DNA of 64,000 nucleotides. Source: Hydractinia symbiolongicarpus (lineage: Eukaryota > Cnidaria > Hydrozoa > Anthoathecata > Hydractiniidae). The stretch spans positions 29,204,001 through 29,268,000 of the forward strand of contig NC_079883.1 of the NCBI RefSeq assembly GCF_029227915.1. Direction: 5' to 3'. Positions within the stretch are counted from its first letter, which is position 1, and each line of letters starts with the position of its first letter. Positions 12,562-24,380 of this stretch are shown here, in pieces. The translations under genes were made by a program, and so were the position numbers. Under the pieces are notes generated by a model that had not been told where the DNA came from, ran no database searches, and saw only the letters and a program-made list of their open reading frames with translations.

Positions 12562-12588
12562 CTAGCTGTTTCCCGTGGAAGAATCCAC
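12562..12588 (-). other. Helitron-like 3' terminus: hairpin plus CTAG
   Basis: Plus-strand CTAG at 12562-12565 is followed by a 9-nt spacer and a perfect 5-bp stem, GTGGA (12575-12579) and TCCAC (12584-12588), with a 4-nt AGAA loop. Read on the minus strand this is hairpin, spacer, CTAG, with host T next. Position 12561 is A on the plus strand. Present unchanged at 32473-32499. Confidence 0.55.
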
Positions 12589-13063
12589 TGTATTCCTTTT
12601 AATTTATGTAGCAGATATATGTCCATCAAAAAACAAACAATACAGCAGTGCGCATCTTACATCTGCATTATTATATAAATGACCAAAAAAATTAAAGGTA
12701 TCCAACAACTGCAGTATATATGAAACATTTAAAATCTAAATCTACTAAAATTACTTGCTCTGACCATCTGACAAATGCGAAAATTATTCGGAAAGAAGTT
12801 TTCAAAAGAATTTCAACATATACCTCACCCATAAAATTTAAATCACTCAAAACGTCACAATATATACAAAAAAGCTGATCAATGTCAAACACAAATCTCT
12901 CTCATTGTATATGTTAAAATCAGTTAGTTTATTGCAAACCCTGCCAAAGGTTGACACAAAATGTGAAAAATAAACAATAAATTTTGCCTAAGTAGAAATT
13001 TTTATCTAAGGTGTTGAAAAGGGATTTGCAAGGATAAATTATAATGCAATAAAACGTTTTTTG

Positions 13064-14200
13064 ATATTGCATACGGTCCTTCCTCACCAAACTTTAGACA
13101 AAATGCCAACAAAATAACGGTGTTTAAATCTAAAATTAATAAAGTCCTTTTAGCAATTTGCATGCTGTTTTACCATCAATAAAGTAAACAAAATTTCAAA
13201 TCTCACATAGTATTCTGTCACAAATTTTCATAAAATATATATATAAGTCATAATGAGTCATGTTAAACAACAGCAATCAATCTGTATATAAGTTCATTTT
13301 ATGTCAATTTTTGCACCAATTTTGCAACACAAAATACAAATTCTAAATAATACTAAAATCTCTTATTTTGGTCCTTCGCATACCAACGGTCTCCCACAAA
13401 AGTTTAATCAAAATGTAAAAAATGAGAGGTAACGACAAAATCAAAGTTTGCAAAATTTAATTATTATGGTACATATATCTACTGCATATGCCCTCTAAAA
13501 CAATATTTTAATCCAAAATGCCTAAGAAAGACAGTTTGCAACAAAAATCAGTTATTTCGATAATATTGCATACACTCTTTCCTCATAAAAGCTTCACAAA
13601 CTGTAAAAAAAAGAATGGTTGTCGGGAGTGCTTCTGATTCAACAAAAAAAGTTTTTTTGACATATTGCATCTAGCCCTTACCCATTAAATCTTACACAAA
13701 ATTCCCAAAACTATATACGATTTAGAACACATCAAATTTAAATCGAGAAGGATCTGTCATTTCGATATATTGCACGGAGTCCTCCCCAGTAAGAATTTAT
13801 ACAAAATATAGAAAAACAAAGCTTGCAAGGTGTAAAATTGAATTCTTCTTCTGTGTATATATATATATGGTCCTTCCTCGCAAAATTAACATAAAATGTC
13901 AAAAAGGTTTAGATATAACATCCAACACAACAAAAATCAGTTCTATCAGTATATGTCATGCCATTGTCTTCCACCAAATGTTCCCCTTAAAGTTTCACAG
14001 ACACAGCCTGTAAATTAAAAACAACTAAGATCAGGTATTTTGGTCTATTTCATACCATTCTGTTCCAAATAACTTATAAAATGTAAAAATTGAGTGGTAA
14101 AACAGAAATTTGCAAAATTCCATTTTTTTATATGCATGTATATTATATGCCTTCTACAACAATAAGTTAATTCAAAATGTCAAAAAGAAGAAAAAAATAG
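13064..14200. repeat. Degenerate ~96-bp tandem array inside the insert
   Basis: A phrase of the kind atattgcatacggtccttcc, then ttacacaaaatgtcaaaa, recurs in degraded form. Anchors at about 13070, 13161, 13379, 13485, 13569, 13668, 13773, 13864, 13957, 14051 and 14147 give spacings of 84-106 bp. The region 13366-13530 is most like 14037-14200, about 671 bp apart, which is seven units, so this old satellite had its own higher-order structure. It shows no similarity to the 373-bp monomer. Confidence 0.65.
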
Positions 14201-14328
14201 CTTACAAAGAGTATAAAATTGAAATCAACAAAATAGCTCTTTTGACTGTGGGACTTAATTAAACTGATTTTGGACTTTGACCTTATGAATGTGATAAATG
14301 AGCCAGTTTGACTACAAGAAGTAACATT

Positions 14329-17300
14329 CTTCTTAATTTGACTTGATTGCTGGAACTCAGCGATTACAGTGGGCACTGTGGTAACTCTTTGGTAAAAAAT
14401 AAAGATAAATAAGTCTGTTTTTACTGTGAGACCAATCCTAGCCGTTAATTTGCGCTGAAGAAAGAGAGACAGTTTCAAAAACTACATTTCATTGACTTTC
14501 TAACGGTGTCAATCCGTTTGAGTTACAACGGTTGCGTCACATATTCGTACCAACATGTATTTAGTGATTTTCTTCCAATTTTACTAAGTTGTATTGCTTT
14601 TAACAGTGAAACGAGTGACTGTGGGAATTAATTGAACTGACTCTGGACTATGTCCTTTTAAATGTGACAGATGAGCCAATTGGTCTCCAAGGAATAACTT
14701 TCTTCTTAATTTGACGTGATGGCTGGAATTCAGCGATTACATTAAGCTCCGTGGTAGCGCTTTATTTAAAAATTTAGATAAATCAGTCCTTTCTTACTGT
14801 TGGACCAATCCTGGCCGTTAGCATGCGCTGAATAAAGAGGAACAGTTTCAAATACTACATTTCGTTGACTTTCTAACGGTGTCAATCCGTTTGAGTTACA
14901 ACGTTTGCGTCACATATTCGTACCAACATGTATTTAGCGATGGTATTCGGATATTACTAGGTTGCATCGCTTTTAACATTGAAACATTTGACTGTGGGAC
15001 TTAATTGAACTGATTTTGAACTTCGGTCTTATAAATGTGATAAATGAGCCAGTTTGACAACAAGAAGTAACCTTCTTCTTAATTTGACTTGATTGCTGGA
15101 ACTCAGCGATTACAGTGGGCACTGTGGTAACTCTTTGTTAAAAAATGAAGATAAATAAGTCTGTTTTTACTGTGGGACTAATCCTAGCCGTTAATTCGCG
15201 CTGAAGAAAGAGAGACAGTTTCAAAAACTGTATTTCATTGACTTTCTAACGGTGTCAATCCGTTTGAGTTACAACAGTTGCGTCACATATTCGTACCAAC
15301 ATGTATTTAGTGATTTTCCTTCAATTTTACTAAGTTGTATTGCTTTTAACAGTGAAACGAGTGACTGTGGGATTTAATTGAACTGACTCTGGACTATGTC
15401 CTTATAAATGTGACAGATGAGCCAATTGGTCTCCAAGGAATAAATTTCTTCTTAATTTGACGTGATGGCTGGAATTCAGCGATCACATTAAGCTCCGTGG
15501 TAGCGCTTTATTTAAAAATTTAGATAATTAAGTCTTTTCTTACTGTTGGACCAATCCTGGCTGTTAGCATGCGCTGAAAAAAGAGGAACAGTTTCAAATA
15601 CTACATTTCATTGACTTTCTAGCGGTATAAATCCGTTTGAGTTACAACGGTTGCGTCACATATTCATACCAACATGTATTTAGCGATGGTATTCGGATAT
15701 TACTAGGTTGCATCGCTTTTAACATTGAAACATTTGACTGTGGGACTTAATTGAACTGATTTTGGACTTTGGTCTTATAAATGTGATAAATGAGCCAGTT
15801 TGACAACAAGAAGTAACCTTCTTCTTAATTTGACTTGATTGCTGGAACTCAGCGATTACAGTGGGCACTGTGGTAACTCTTTGTTAAAAAATGAAGATAA
15901 ATAAGTCTGTTTTTACTGTGGGACCAATCCTAGCCGTTAATTCGCGCTGAAGAAAGAGAGACAGTTTCAAAAACTGTATTTCATTGACTTTCTAACGGTG
16001 TCAATCCGTTTGAGTTACAACAGTTGCGTCACATATTCGTACCAACATGTATTTAGTGATTTTCCTTCAATTTTACTAAGTTGTATTGCTTTTAACAGTG
16101 AAACGAGTGACTGTGGGAATTAATTGAACTGACTCTGGACTATGTCCTTATAAATGTGACAGATGAGCCAATTGGTCTGGAAGGAATAACTTTCTTCGTA
16201 ATTTGACGTGATGGCTGGAATTCAGCGATTACATTAAGCTCTGTGGTAGCGCTTTATTTAAAAATTTAGATAATTAAGTCTTTTTCTACTGTGGGACTAA
16301 TACTGGCCGTTAGCATGCACTGAATAAAGAGGAACAGTTTCAAATACTACATTTCATTGACTTTCTAGCGGTATAAATCCGTTTGAGTTCCAACCGTTGC
16401 GTCACATATTCGTACCAACATGTACTTAGCGAAAGTATTCGTATAATACTAAGTTGCATCGCTTTTAACAGTGAAACGTTTGACTGTGGAACTTAATTGA
16501 ACTGATTTTGAAATTTGGTCTTATAAATGTGATAAATGAGCCAGTTTGACAACAAGAAGTAACATTCTTCTTCATTTCACTTGATTTCTGGAACTCAGCA
16601 ATTACAGTGGGCACTGTGGTAACTCTTTGTTAAAAAATGAAGATAAATAAGTCTGTTTTTACTGTGGGACCAATCCTAGCCGTTAAATCGCGCTGAAGAA
16701 AGAGAGACAGTTTCAAAAACTACATTTCATTGACTTTCTAACGGTGTCAATCCGTTTGAGTTACAACAGTTGCGTCACATATTCGTACCAACATGTATTT
16801 AGAGATTTTCCTTCAATTTTACTAAGTTGTATTGCTTTTAACAGTGAAACGAGTGACTGTGGGAATTAATTGAACTGACTCTGGACTATGTCTTTATAAA
16901 TGTGACAGATGAGCCAATTGGTCTGGAAGGAATAACTTTCTTCTTAATTTGACGTGATGGCTGGAATTCAGCGATTACATTAAGCTTTGTGGTAGCGCTT
17001 TATTTAAAAATTTAGATAATTAAGTCTTTTTCTTCTGTGGGACTAATACTGGCCGTTAGCACGCGCTGAAGAAATAGAGACATTCTCAAAAAGTTCGTTT
17101 CAATGACTTCTTGGCAGTATCAATCCGTTTGAGTTACAACGGTTGCGTCACATATTCGTACCAACCTGTATTTAGTGATATCGATATTACTAAGTTATAT
17201 TGCTTTTAACAGTGAAACGATTGACTGTGGAACTTAATTGAACTAACTTTGGACTGTGACCTTATAAATGTGATAAGTGAGCCAACTGGACCCAAGAAAT

Positions 17301-17679
17301 AACATTCTTCTTAATTCGACATGATTGCCGGAATTCAGCGATTGCGCTGGGCGCTGTGGTAGCACTTCATTTAAAAATTTATATAAAAAAGTCATTTTTT
17401 ACTGTGGGACCAATCCTAGCCGTTATCGCGCGCTGAAGAAATAGCGACAGTTTCAAAAACTACATTTCATTGACTTTCTAACGGTATCAATCCGCTTGAG
17501 TTACAACTGTTGCGTCACATATTCGTCCCCACATGTATTTAGCGATGGTATTCGGATATTACTAGGTTGCATCGCTTTTAACATTGAAACATTTGACTGT
17601 GGGACTTAATTAAACTGATTTTGGACTTTGACCTTATGAATGTGATAAATGAGCCAGTTTGACTACAAGAAGTAACATT
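14329..17679. repeat. 9-monomer higher-order repeat, 3,351 bp, copy 1
   Basis: Monomers start at 14329, 14702, 15075, 15448, 15821, 16194, 16567, 16940 and 17307: eight of 373 bp and one of 367 bp. The order is A-B-A-B-A-B-A-B'-C, with the C-like ninth monomer reading aattcgacatgattgccgg. Its first ~1,985 bp also match the left edge of the window (1 to about 1985). Confidence 0.88.
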
Positions 17680-20600
17680 CTTCTTAACTTGACTTGATTG
17701 CTGGAACTCAGCGATTACAGTGGGCACTGTGGTAACTCTTTGGTAAAAAATGAAGATAAATAAGTCTGTTTTTACTGTGAGACCAATCCTAGCCCTTAAT
17801 TTGCGCTAAAGAAAGAGAGACAGTTTCAAAAACTACATTTCATTGACTTTCTAACGGTGTCAATCCGTTTGAGTTACAACGGTTGCGTCACATATTCGTA
17901 CCAACATGTATTTAGTGATTTTCTTCCAATTTTACTAAGTTGTATTGCTTTTAACAGTGAAACGAGTGACTGTGGGAATTAATTGAACTGACTCTGGACT
18001 ATGTCCTTTTAAATGTGACAGATGAGCCAATTGGTCTCCAAGGAATAACTTTCTTCTTAATTTGACGTGATGGCTGGAATTCAGCGATTACATTAAGCTC
18101 CGTGGTAGCGCTTTATTTAAAAATTTAGATAAATCAGTCCTTTCTTACTGTTGGACCAATCCTGGCCGTTAGCATGCGCTGAATAAAGAGGAACAGTTTC
18201 AAATACTACATTTCGTTGACTTTCTAACGGTGTCAATCCGTTTGAGTTACAACGTTTGCGTCACATATTCGTACCAACATGTATTTAGCGATGGTATTCG
18301 GATATTACTAGGTTGCATCGCTTTTAACATTGAAACATTTGACTGTGGGACTTAATTGAACTGATTTTGAACTTCGGTCTTATAAATGTGATAAATGAGC
18401 CAGTTTGACAACAAGAAGTAACCTTCTTCTTAATTTGACTTGATTGCTGGAACTCAGCGATTACAGTGGGCACTGTGGTAACTCTTTGTTAAAAAATGAA
18501 GATAAATAAGTCTGTTTTTACTGTGGGACTAATCCTAGCCGTTAATTCGCGCTGAAGAAAGAGAGACAGTTTCAAAAACTGTATTTCATTGACTTTCTAA
18601 CGGTGTCAATCCGTTTGAGTTACAACAGTTGCGTCACATATTCGTACCAACATGTATTTAGTGATTTTCCTTCAATTTTACTAAGTTGTATTGCTTTTAA
18701 CAGTGAAACGAGTGACTGTGGGATTTAATTGAACTGACTCTGGACTATGTCCTTATAAATGTGACAGATGAGCCAATTGGTCTCCAAGGAATAAATTTCT
18801 TCTTAATTTGACGTGATGGCTGGAATTCAGCGATTACATTAAGCTCCGTGGTAGCGCTTTATTTAAAAATTTAGATAATTAAGTCTTTTCTTAATGTTGG
18901 ACCAATCCTGGCTGTTAGCATGCGCTGAAAAAAGAGGAACAGTTTCAAATACTACATTTCATTGACTTTCTAGCGGTATAAATCCGTTTGAGTTACAACG
19001 GTTGCGTCACATATTCATACCAACATGTATTTAGCGATGGTATTCGGATATTACTAGGTTGCATCGCTTTTAACATTGAAACATTTGACTGTGGGACTTA
19101 ATTGAACTGATTTTGGACTTTGGTCTTATAAATGTGATAAATGAGCCAGTTTGACAACAAGAAGTAACCTTCTTCTTAATTTGACTTGATTGCTGGAACT
19201 CAGCGATTACAGTGGGCACTGTGGTAACTCTTTGTTAAAAAATGAAGATAAATAAGTCTGTTTTTACTGTGGGACCAATCCTAGCCGTTAATTCGCGCTG
19301 AAGAAAGAGAGACAGTTTCAAAAACTGCATTTCATTGACTTTCTAACGGTGTCAATCCGTTTGAGTTACAACAGTTGCGTCACATATTCGTACCAACATG
19401 TATTTAGTGATTTTCCTTCAATTTTACTAAGTTGTATTGCTTTTAACAGTGAAACGAGTGACTGTGGGAATTAATTGAACTGACTCTGGACTATGTCCTT
19501 ATAAATGTGACAGATGAGCCAATTGGTCTGGAAGGAATAACTTTCTTCGTAATTTGACGTGATGGCTGGAATTCAGCGATTACATTAAGCTCTGTGGTAG
19601 CGCTTTATTTAAAAATTTAGATAATTAAGTCTTTTTCTACTGTGGGACTAATACTGGCCGTTAGCATGCACTGAATAAAGAGGAACAGTTTCAAATACTA
19701 CATTTCATTGACTTTCTAGCGGTATAAATCCGTTTGAGTTCCAACCGTTGCGTCACATATTCGTACCAACATGTACTTAGCGAAAGTATTCGTATAATAC
19801 TAAGTTGCATCGCTTTTAACAGTGAAACGTTTGACTGTGGAACTTAATTGAACTGATTTTGAAATTTGGTCTTATAAATGTGATAAATGAGCCAGTTTGA
19901 CAACAAGAAGTAACATTCTTCTTCATTTCACTTGATTTCTGGAACTCAGCAATTACAGTGGGCACTGTGGTAACTCTTTGTTAAAAAATGAAGATAAATA
20001 AGTCTGTTTTTACTGTGGGACCAATCCTAGCCGTTAAATCGCGCTGAAGAAAGAGAGACAGTTTCAAAAACTACATTTCATTGACTTTCTAACGGTGTCA
20101 ATCCGTTTGAGTTACAACAGTTGCGTCACATATTCGTACCAACATGTATTTAGAGATTTTCCTTCAATTTTACTAAGTTGTATTGCTTTTAACAGTGAAA
20201 CGAGTGACTGTGGGAATTAATTGAACTGACTCTGGACTATGTCTTTATAAATGTGACAGATGAGCCAATTGGTCTGGAAGGAATAACTTTCTTCTTAATT
20301 TGACGTGATGGCTGGAATTCAGCGATTACATTAAGCTTTGTGGTAGCGCTTTATTTAAAAATTTAGATAATTAAGTCTTTTTCTACTGTGGGACTAATAC
20401 TGGCCGTTAGCACGCGCTGAAGAAATAGAGACATTCTCAAAAAGTTCGTTTCAATGACTTCTTGGCAGTATCAATCCGTTTGAGTTACAACGGTTGCGTC
20501 ACATATTCGTACCAACCTGTATTTAGTGATATCGATATTACTAAGTTATATTGCTTTTAACAGTGAAACGATTGACTGTGGAACTTAATTGAACTAACTT

Positions 20601-21030
20601 TGGACTGTGACCTTATAAATGTGATAAGTGAGCCAACTGGACCCAAGAAATAACATTCTTCTTAATTCGACATGATTGCCGGAATTCAGCGATTGCGCTG
20701 GGCGCTGTGGTAGCACTTCATTTAAAAATTTATATAAAAAAGTCATTTTTTACTGTGGGACCAATCCTAGCCGTTATCGCGCGCTGAAGAAATAGCGACA
20801 GTTTCAAAAACTACATTTCATTGACTTTCTAACGGTATCAATCCGCTTGAGTTACAACTGTTGCGTCACATATTCGTCCCCACATGTATTTAGCGATGGT
20901 ATTCGGATATTACTAGGTTGCATCGCTTTTAACATTGAAACATTTGACTGTGGGACTTAATTAAACTGATTTTGGACTTTGACCTTATGAATGTGATAAA
21001 TGAGCCAGTTTGACTACAAGAAGTAACATT
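17680..21030. repeat. 9-monomer higher-order repeat, 3,351 bp, copy 2
   Basis: Same length and order as 14329-17679. By eye I noticed fewer than a dozen base differences, such as tagcccttaatttgcgctaaag against tagccgtt and gctgaag, ttaatgttgg against ttactgttgg near 18890, and aaactgcattt near 19326. These two copies are much closer to each other than to the third. Confidence 0.88.
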
Positions 21031-24000
21031 CTTCTTAACTTGACTTGATTGCTGGAACTCAGCGATTACAGTGGGCACTGTGGTAACTCTTTGGTAAAAA
21101 ATGAAGATAAATAAGTCTGTTTTTACTGTGAGACCAATCCTAGCCCTTAATTTGCGCTAAAGAAAGAGAGACAGTTTCAAAAACTACATTTCATTGACTT
21201 TCTAACGGTGTCAATCCGTTTGAGTTACAACGGTTGCGTCACATATTCGTACCAACATGTATTTAGTGATTTTCTTCCATTTTTACTAAGTTGTATTGCT
21301 TTTAACAGTGAAACGAGTGACTGTGGGAATTAATTGAACTGACTCTGGACTATGTCCTTATAAATGTGACAGATGAGCCAATTGGTCTCCAAGGAATAAC
21401 TTTCTTCTTAATTTGACGTGATGGCTGGAATTCAGCGATTACATTAAGCTCCGTGGTAGCGCTTTATTTAAATATTTAGATAAATCAGTCTTATCTTACT
21501 GTTGGACCAATCCTGGCCGTTAGCATGCGCTGAATAAAGAGGAACAGTTTCAAATACTACATTTCATTGACTTTCTAACGGTGTCAATCCGTTTGAGTTA
21601 CAACGTTTGCGTCACATATTCGTACCAACATGTATTTAGCGATGGTATTCGGATATTACTAGGTTGCATCGCTTTTAACATTGAAACATTTGACTGTGGG
21701 ACTTAATTGAACTGATTTTGAACTTTGGTCTTATAAATGTGATAAATGAGCCAGTTTGACAACAAGAAGTAACCTTTTTCTTAATTTGACTTGATTGCTG
21801 GAACTCAGCGATTACAGTGGGCACTGTGGTAACTCTTTGTTAAAAAATGAAGATAAATAAGTCTGTTTTTACTGTGGGACCAATCCTAGCCGTTAATTCG
21901 CGCTGAAGAAAGAGAGACAGTTTCAAAAACTGTATTTCATTGACTTTCTAACGGTGTCAATCCGTTTGAGTTACAACAGTTGCGTCACATATTCGTACCA
22001 ACATGTATTTAGTGATTTTCCTTTAATTTTACTAAGTTGTATTGCTTTTAACAGTGAAACGAGTGACTGTGGGAATTAATTGAACTGACTCTGGACTATG
22101 TCCTTATAAATGTGACAGGTGAGCCACTTGGTCTCCAAGGAATAAATTTCTTCTTAATTTGACGTGATGGCTGGAATTCAGCGATTACATTAAGCTCCGT
22201 GGTAGCGCTTTATTTAAAAATTTAGATAATTAATTCTTTTCTTACTGTTGGACCAATCCTGGCCGTTAGCATGCGCTGAATAAAGAGGAACAGTTTCAAA
22301 TACTACATTTCATTGACTTTCTAGCGGTATAAATCCGTTTGAGTTACAACGGTTGCGTCACATATTCGTACCAACATGTATTTAGCGATGGTATTCGGAT
22401 ATTACTTGGTTGCATCGCTTTTAACATTGAAACATTTGACTGTGGGACTTAATTGAACTGATTTTGAACTTTGGTCTTATAAATGTGATAAATGAGCCAG
22501 TTTGACAACAAGAAGTAACCTTCTTCTTAATTTGACTTGATTGCTGGAACTCAGCGATTACAGTGGGCACTGTGGTAACTCTTTGTTAAAAAATGAAGAT
22601 AAATAAGTCTGTTTTTACTGTGGGACCAATCCTAGCCGTTAATTTGCGCTGAAGAAAGAGAGACAGTTTCAAAAACTGTATTTCATTGACTTTCTAACGG
22701 TGTCAATCCGTTTGAGTTACAACAGTTGCGTCACATATTCGTACCAACATGTATTTAGTGATTTTCCTTCAATTTTACTAAGTTGTATTGCTTTTAACAG
22801 TGAAACGAGTGACTGTGGGAATTAATTGAACTGACTCTGGACTATGTCCTTATAAATGTGACAGATGAGCCAATTGGTCTCCAAGGAATAAATTTCTTCT
22901 TAATTTGACGTGATGGCTGGAATTCAGCGATTACATTAAGCTCCGTGGTAGCGCTTTATTTAAAAATTTAGATAATTAAGTCTTTTCTTACTGTTGGACC
23001 AATCCTGGCCGTTAGCATGCGCTAAATAAAGAGGATCAGTTTCAAATACTACATTTCATTGACTTTCTAGCGGTATAAATCCGTTTGAGTTACAACGGTT
23101 GCGTCACATATTCGTACCAACATGTACTTAGCGAAAGTATTCGTATAATACTAGGTTGCATCGCTTTTAACAGTGAAACGTTTGACTGTGGGACTTAATT
23201 GAACTGATTTTGAATTTGGTCTTATAAATATGATAAATGAGGCAGTTTGACAACAAGAAGTAACATTCTTCCTAATTTGACTTGATTGCTGGAACTCAGC
23301 GATTACAGTGGGCACTGTGGTAACTCTTTGTTAAAAAATGAAGATAAATAAGTCTGGTTTTACTGTGGGACCAATCCTAGCCGTTAAATCGCGCTGAAGA
23401 AAGAGAGACAGTTTTAAAAACTACATTTCATTGACTTTCTAACGGTGTCAATCCGTTTGAGTTACAACAGTTGCGTCACATATTCGTACCAACATGTATT
23501 TAGTGATTTTCCTTCAACTTTACCAAGTTGTATTGCTTTTAACAGTGAAACGAGTGACTGTGGGAATTAATTGAACTGACTCTGGACTATGTCCTTATAA
23601 ATGTGACAGATGAGCCAATTGGTCTGGAAGGAATAACTTTCTTCTTAATTTGACGTGATGGCTGGAATTCAGCGATTACATTAAGCTCTGTGGTAGCGCT
23701 TTATTTAAAAATTTAGATAATTAAGTCTTTTTCTACTGTGGGACTAATACTGGCCGTTAGCACGCGCTTAAGAAATAAAGACATTCTCAAAAAGTTCATT
23801 TCAATGACTTCTTGGCAGTATCAATCCGTTTGAGTTACAACGGTTGCGTCACATATTCGTACCAAACTGTATTTAGTGATATCGATATTACTAAGTTATA
23901 TTGCTTTTAACAGTGAAACGATTGACTGTGAAACTTAATTGAACTATCTTTGGACTGTGACCTTATAAATGTGATAAGTGAGCCAACTGGACCCAAGAAG

Positions 24001-24380
24001 TAACATTCTTCTTAATTTTACATGATTGCCGGAACTCAGCGCTTACACTGGGCGCTGTGGTAGTGCTTTATTTAAAAATTAAGTTAAATAAGTCACTTTT
24101 AACTGTGGGAGCAATCCCAGCCGTTAGTTCGCGCTGAATAAACAAAGACGGTTTCAAAAACTACATTTCATTGACTTTCTAACGGTGTTAATCCGTTTGA
24201 GTTTCAACGGTTGCGTCACATATTCGTACCAACATGTATTTAATGATTTTTTTCCGATGTGACTAAGTTGCATCGCTTTTAACAGTGAAACGATTGATTG
24301 TGGGACTTGATTGAACTGATTCTGGACTGTGATCTTGTAAATGCGATAAATGAGCCAATAGGCCACCAAGGAATAACTTT
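21031..24380. repeat. 9-monomer higher-order repeat, diverged copy 3
   Basis: Monomers at 21031, 21404, 21777, 22150, 22523, 22896, 23268, 23641 (367 bp) and 24008 keep the A-B-A-B-A-B-A-B'-C order, but subtypes differ from the first two copies. Examples are ttcttccatttttac near 21278, cagtcttatcttac near 21490, gtgacaggtgagccactt near 22111 and ataattaattctt near 22226. The C monomer at 24008 (aagttaaataagtcac) is a different subtype. Confidence 0.75.

Larger units (their letters stand above)
2239..14240. repeat. 19,911-bp super-repeat, copy 1 (partial)
   Basis: From about 2239 onward the sequence lines up with 22150-34151 at a constant offset of 19,911 bp, including the irregular monomers (367 bp at 3730, 372 bp at 4470, 371 bp at 4842) and the terminal 1,679-bp insert. 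I noticed one base difference from copy 2 (gaaatagagac near 3865 against gaaataaagac near 23776); a full alignment may find others. Upstream of 2239 the offset fails. Confidence 0.93.
12562..14240 (-). mobile_element. 1,679-bp insert; probable decayed non-autonomous Helitron-like element
   Basis: A non-satellite block, richer in A and T than its flanks, that interrupts a monomer. On the minus strand its terminal end (left in this window) reads hairpin, 9 nt, CTAG, then T of the host. That is the known layout of a Helitron 3' end (short hairpin about 10-12 nt before CTRR, insertion between A and T). The unbroken satellite at this place reads ttata|ttgc, a fitting A|T target. The other end (14240) is not a good Helitron 5' end: I see no TC start, and about 21-25 bp of satellite are missing across the insert, so that side is probably truncated or recombined. 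No Rep or helicase coding is present. The interior holds a degenerate ~96-bp tandem array. An alternative is a block of a second satellite joined by recombination. Confidence 0.5.

Noticed and set aside
12692-12892. Minus-strand open frame of 66 codons in the insert, repeated at 32603
   Set aside because: Short, low-complexity composition, no family resemblance, and the repeat comes from duplication of the whole unit.
13851-13869. TA microsatellite as a feature of interest
   Set aside because: A short tatatata run typical of the AT-rich insert; it has the same length in both copies and nothing suggests expansion.
12562-14240. Terminal inverted repeats marking a cut-and-paste DNA transposon
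   Set aside because: The ends (ctagctgttt and the complement of aaaatagctct) agree at only about 7 of 10 positions, and there is no target-site duplication.
14167-14478. Minus-strand open frame of 103 codons, repeated at 34078
   Set aside because: It crosses the insert/satellite junction, so it is a chance fusion frame. A related satellite-only frame occurs at 54220-54408, which confirms that it reads satellite DNA.
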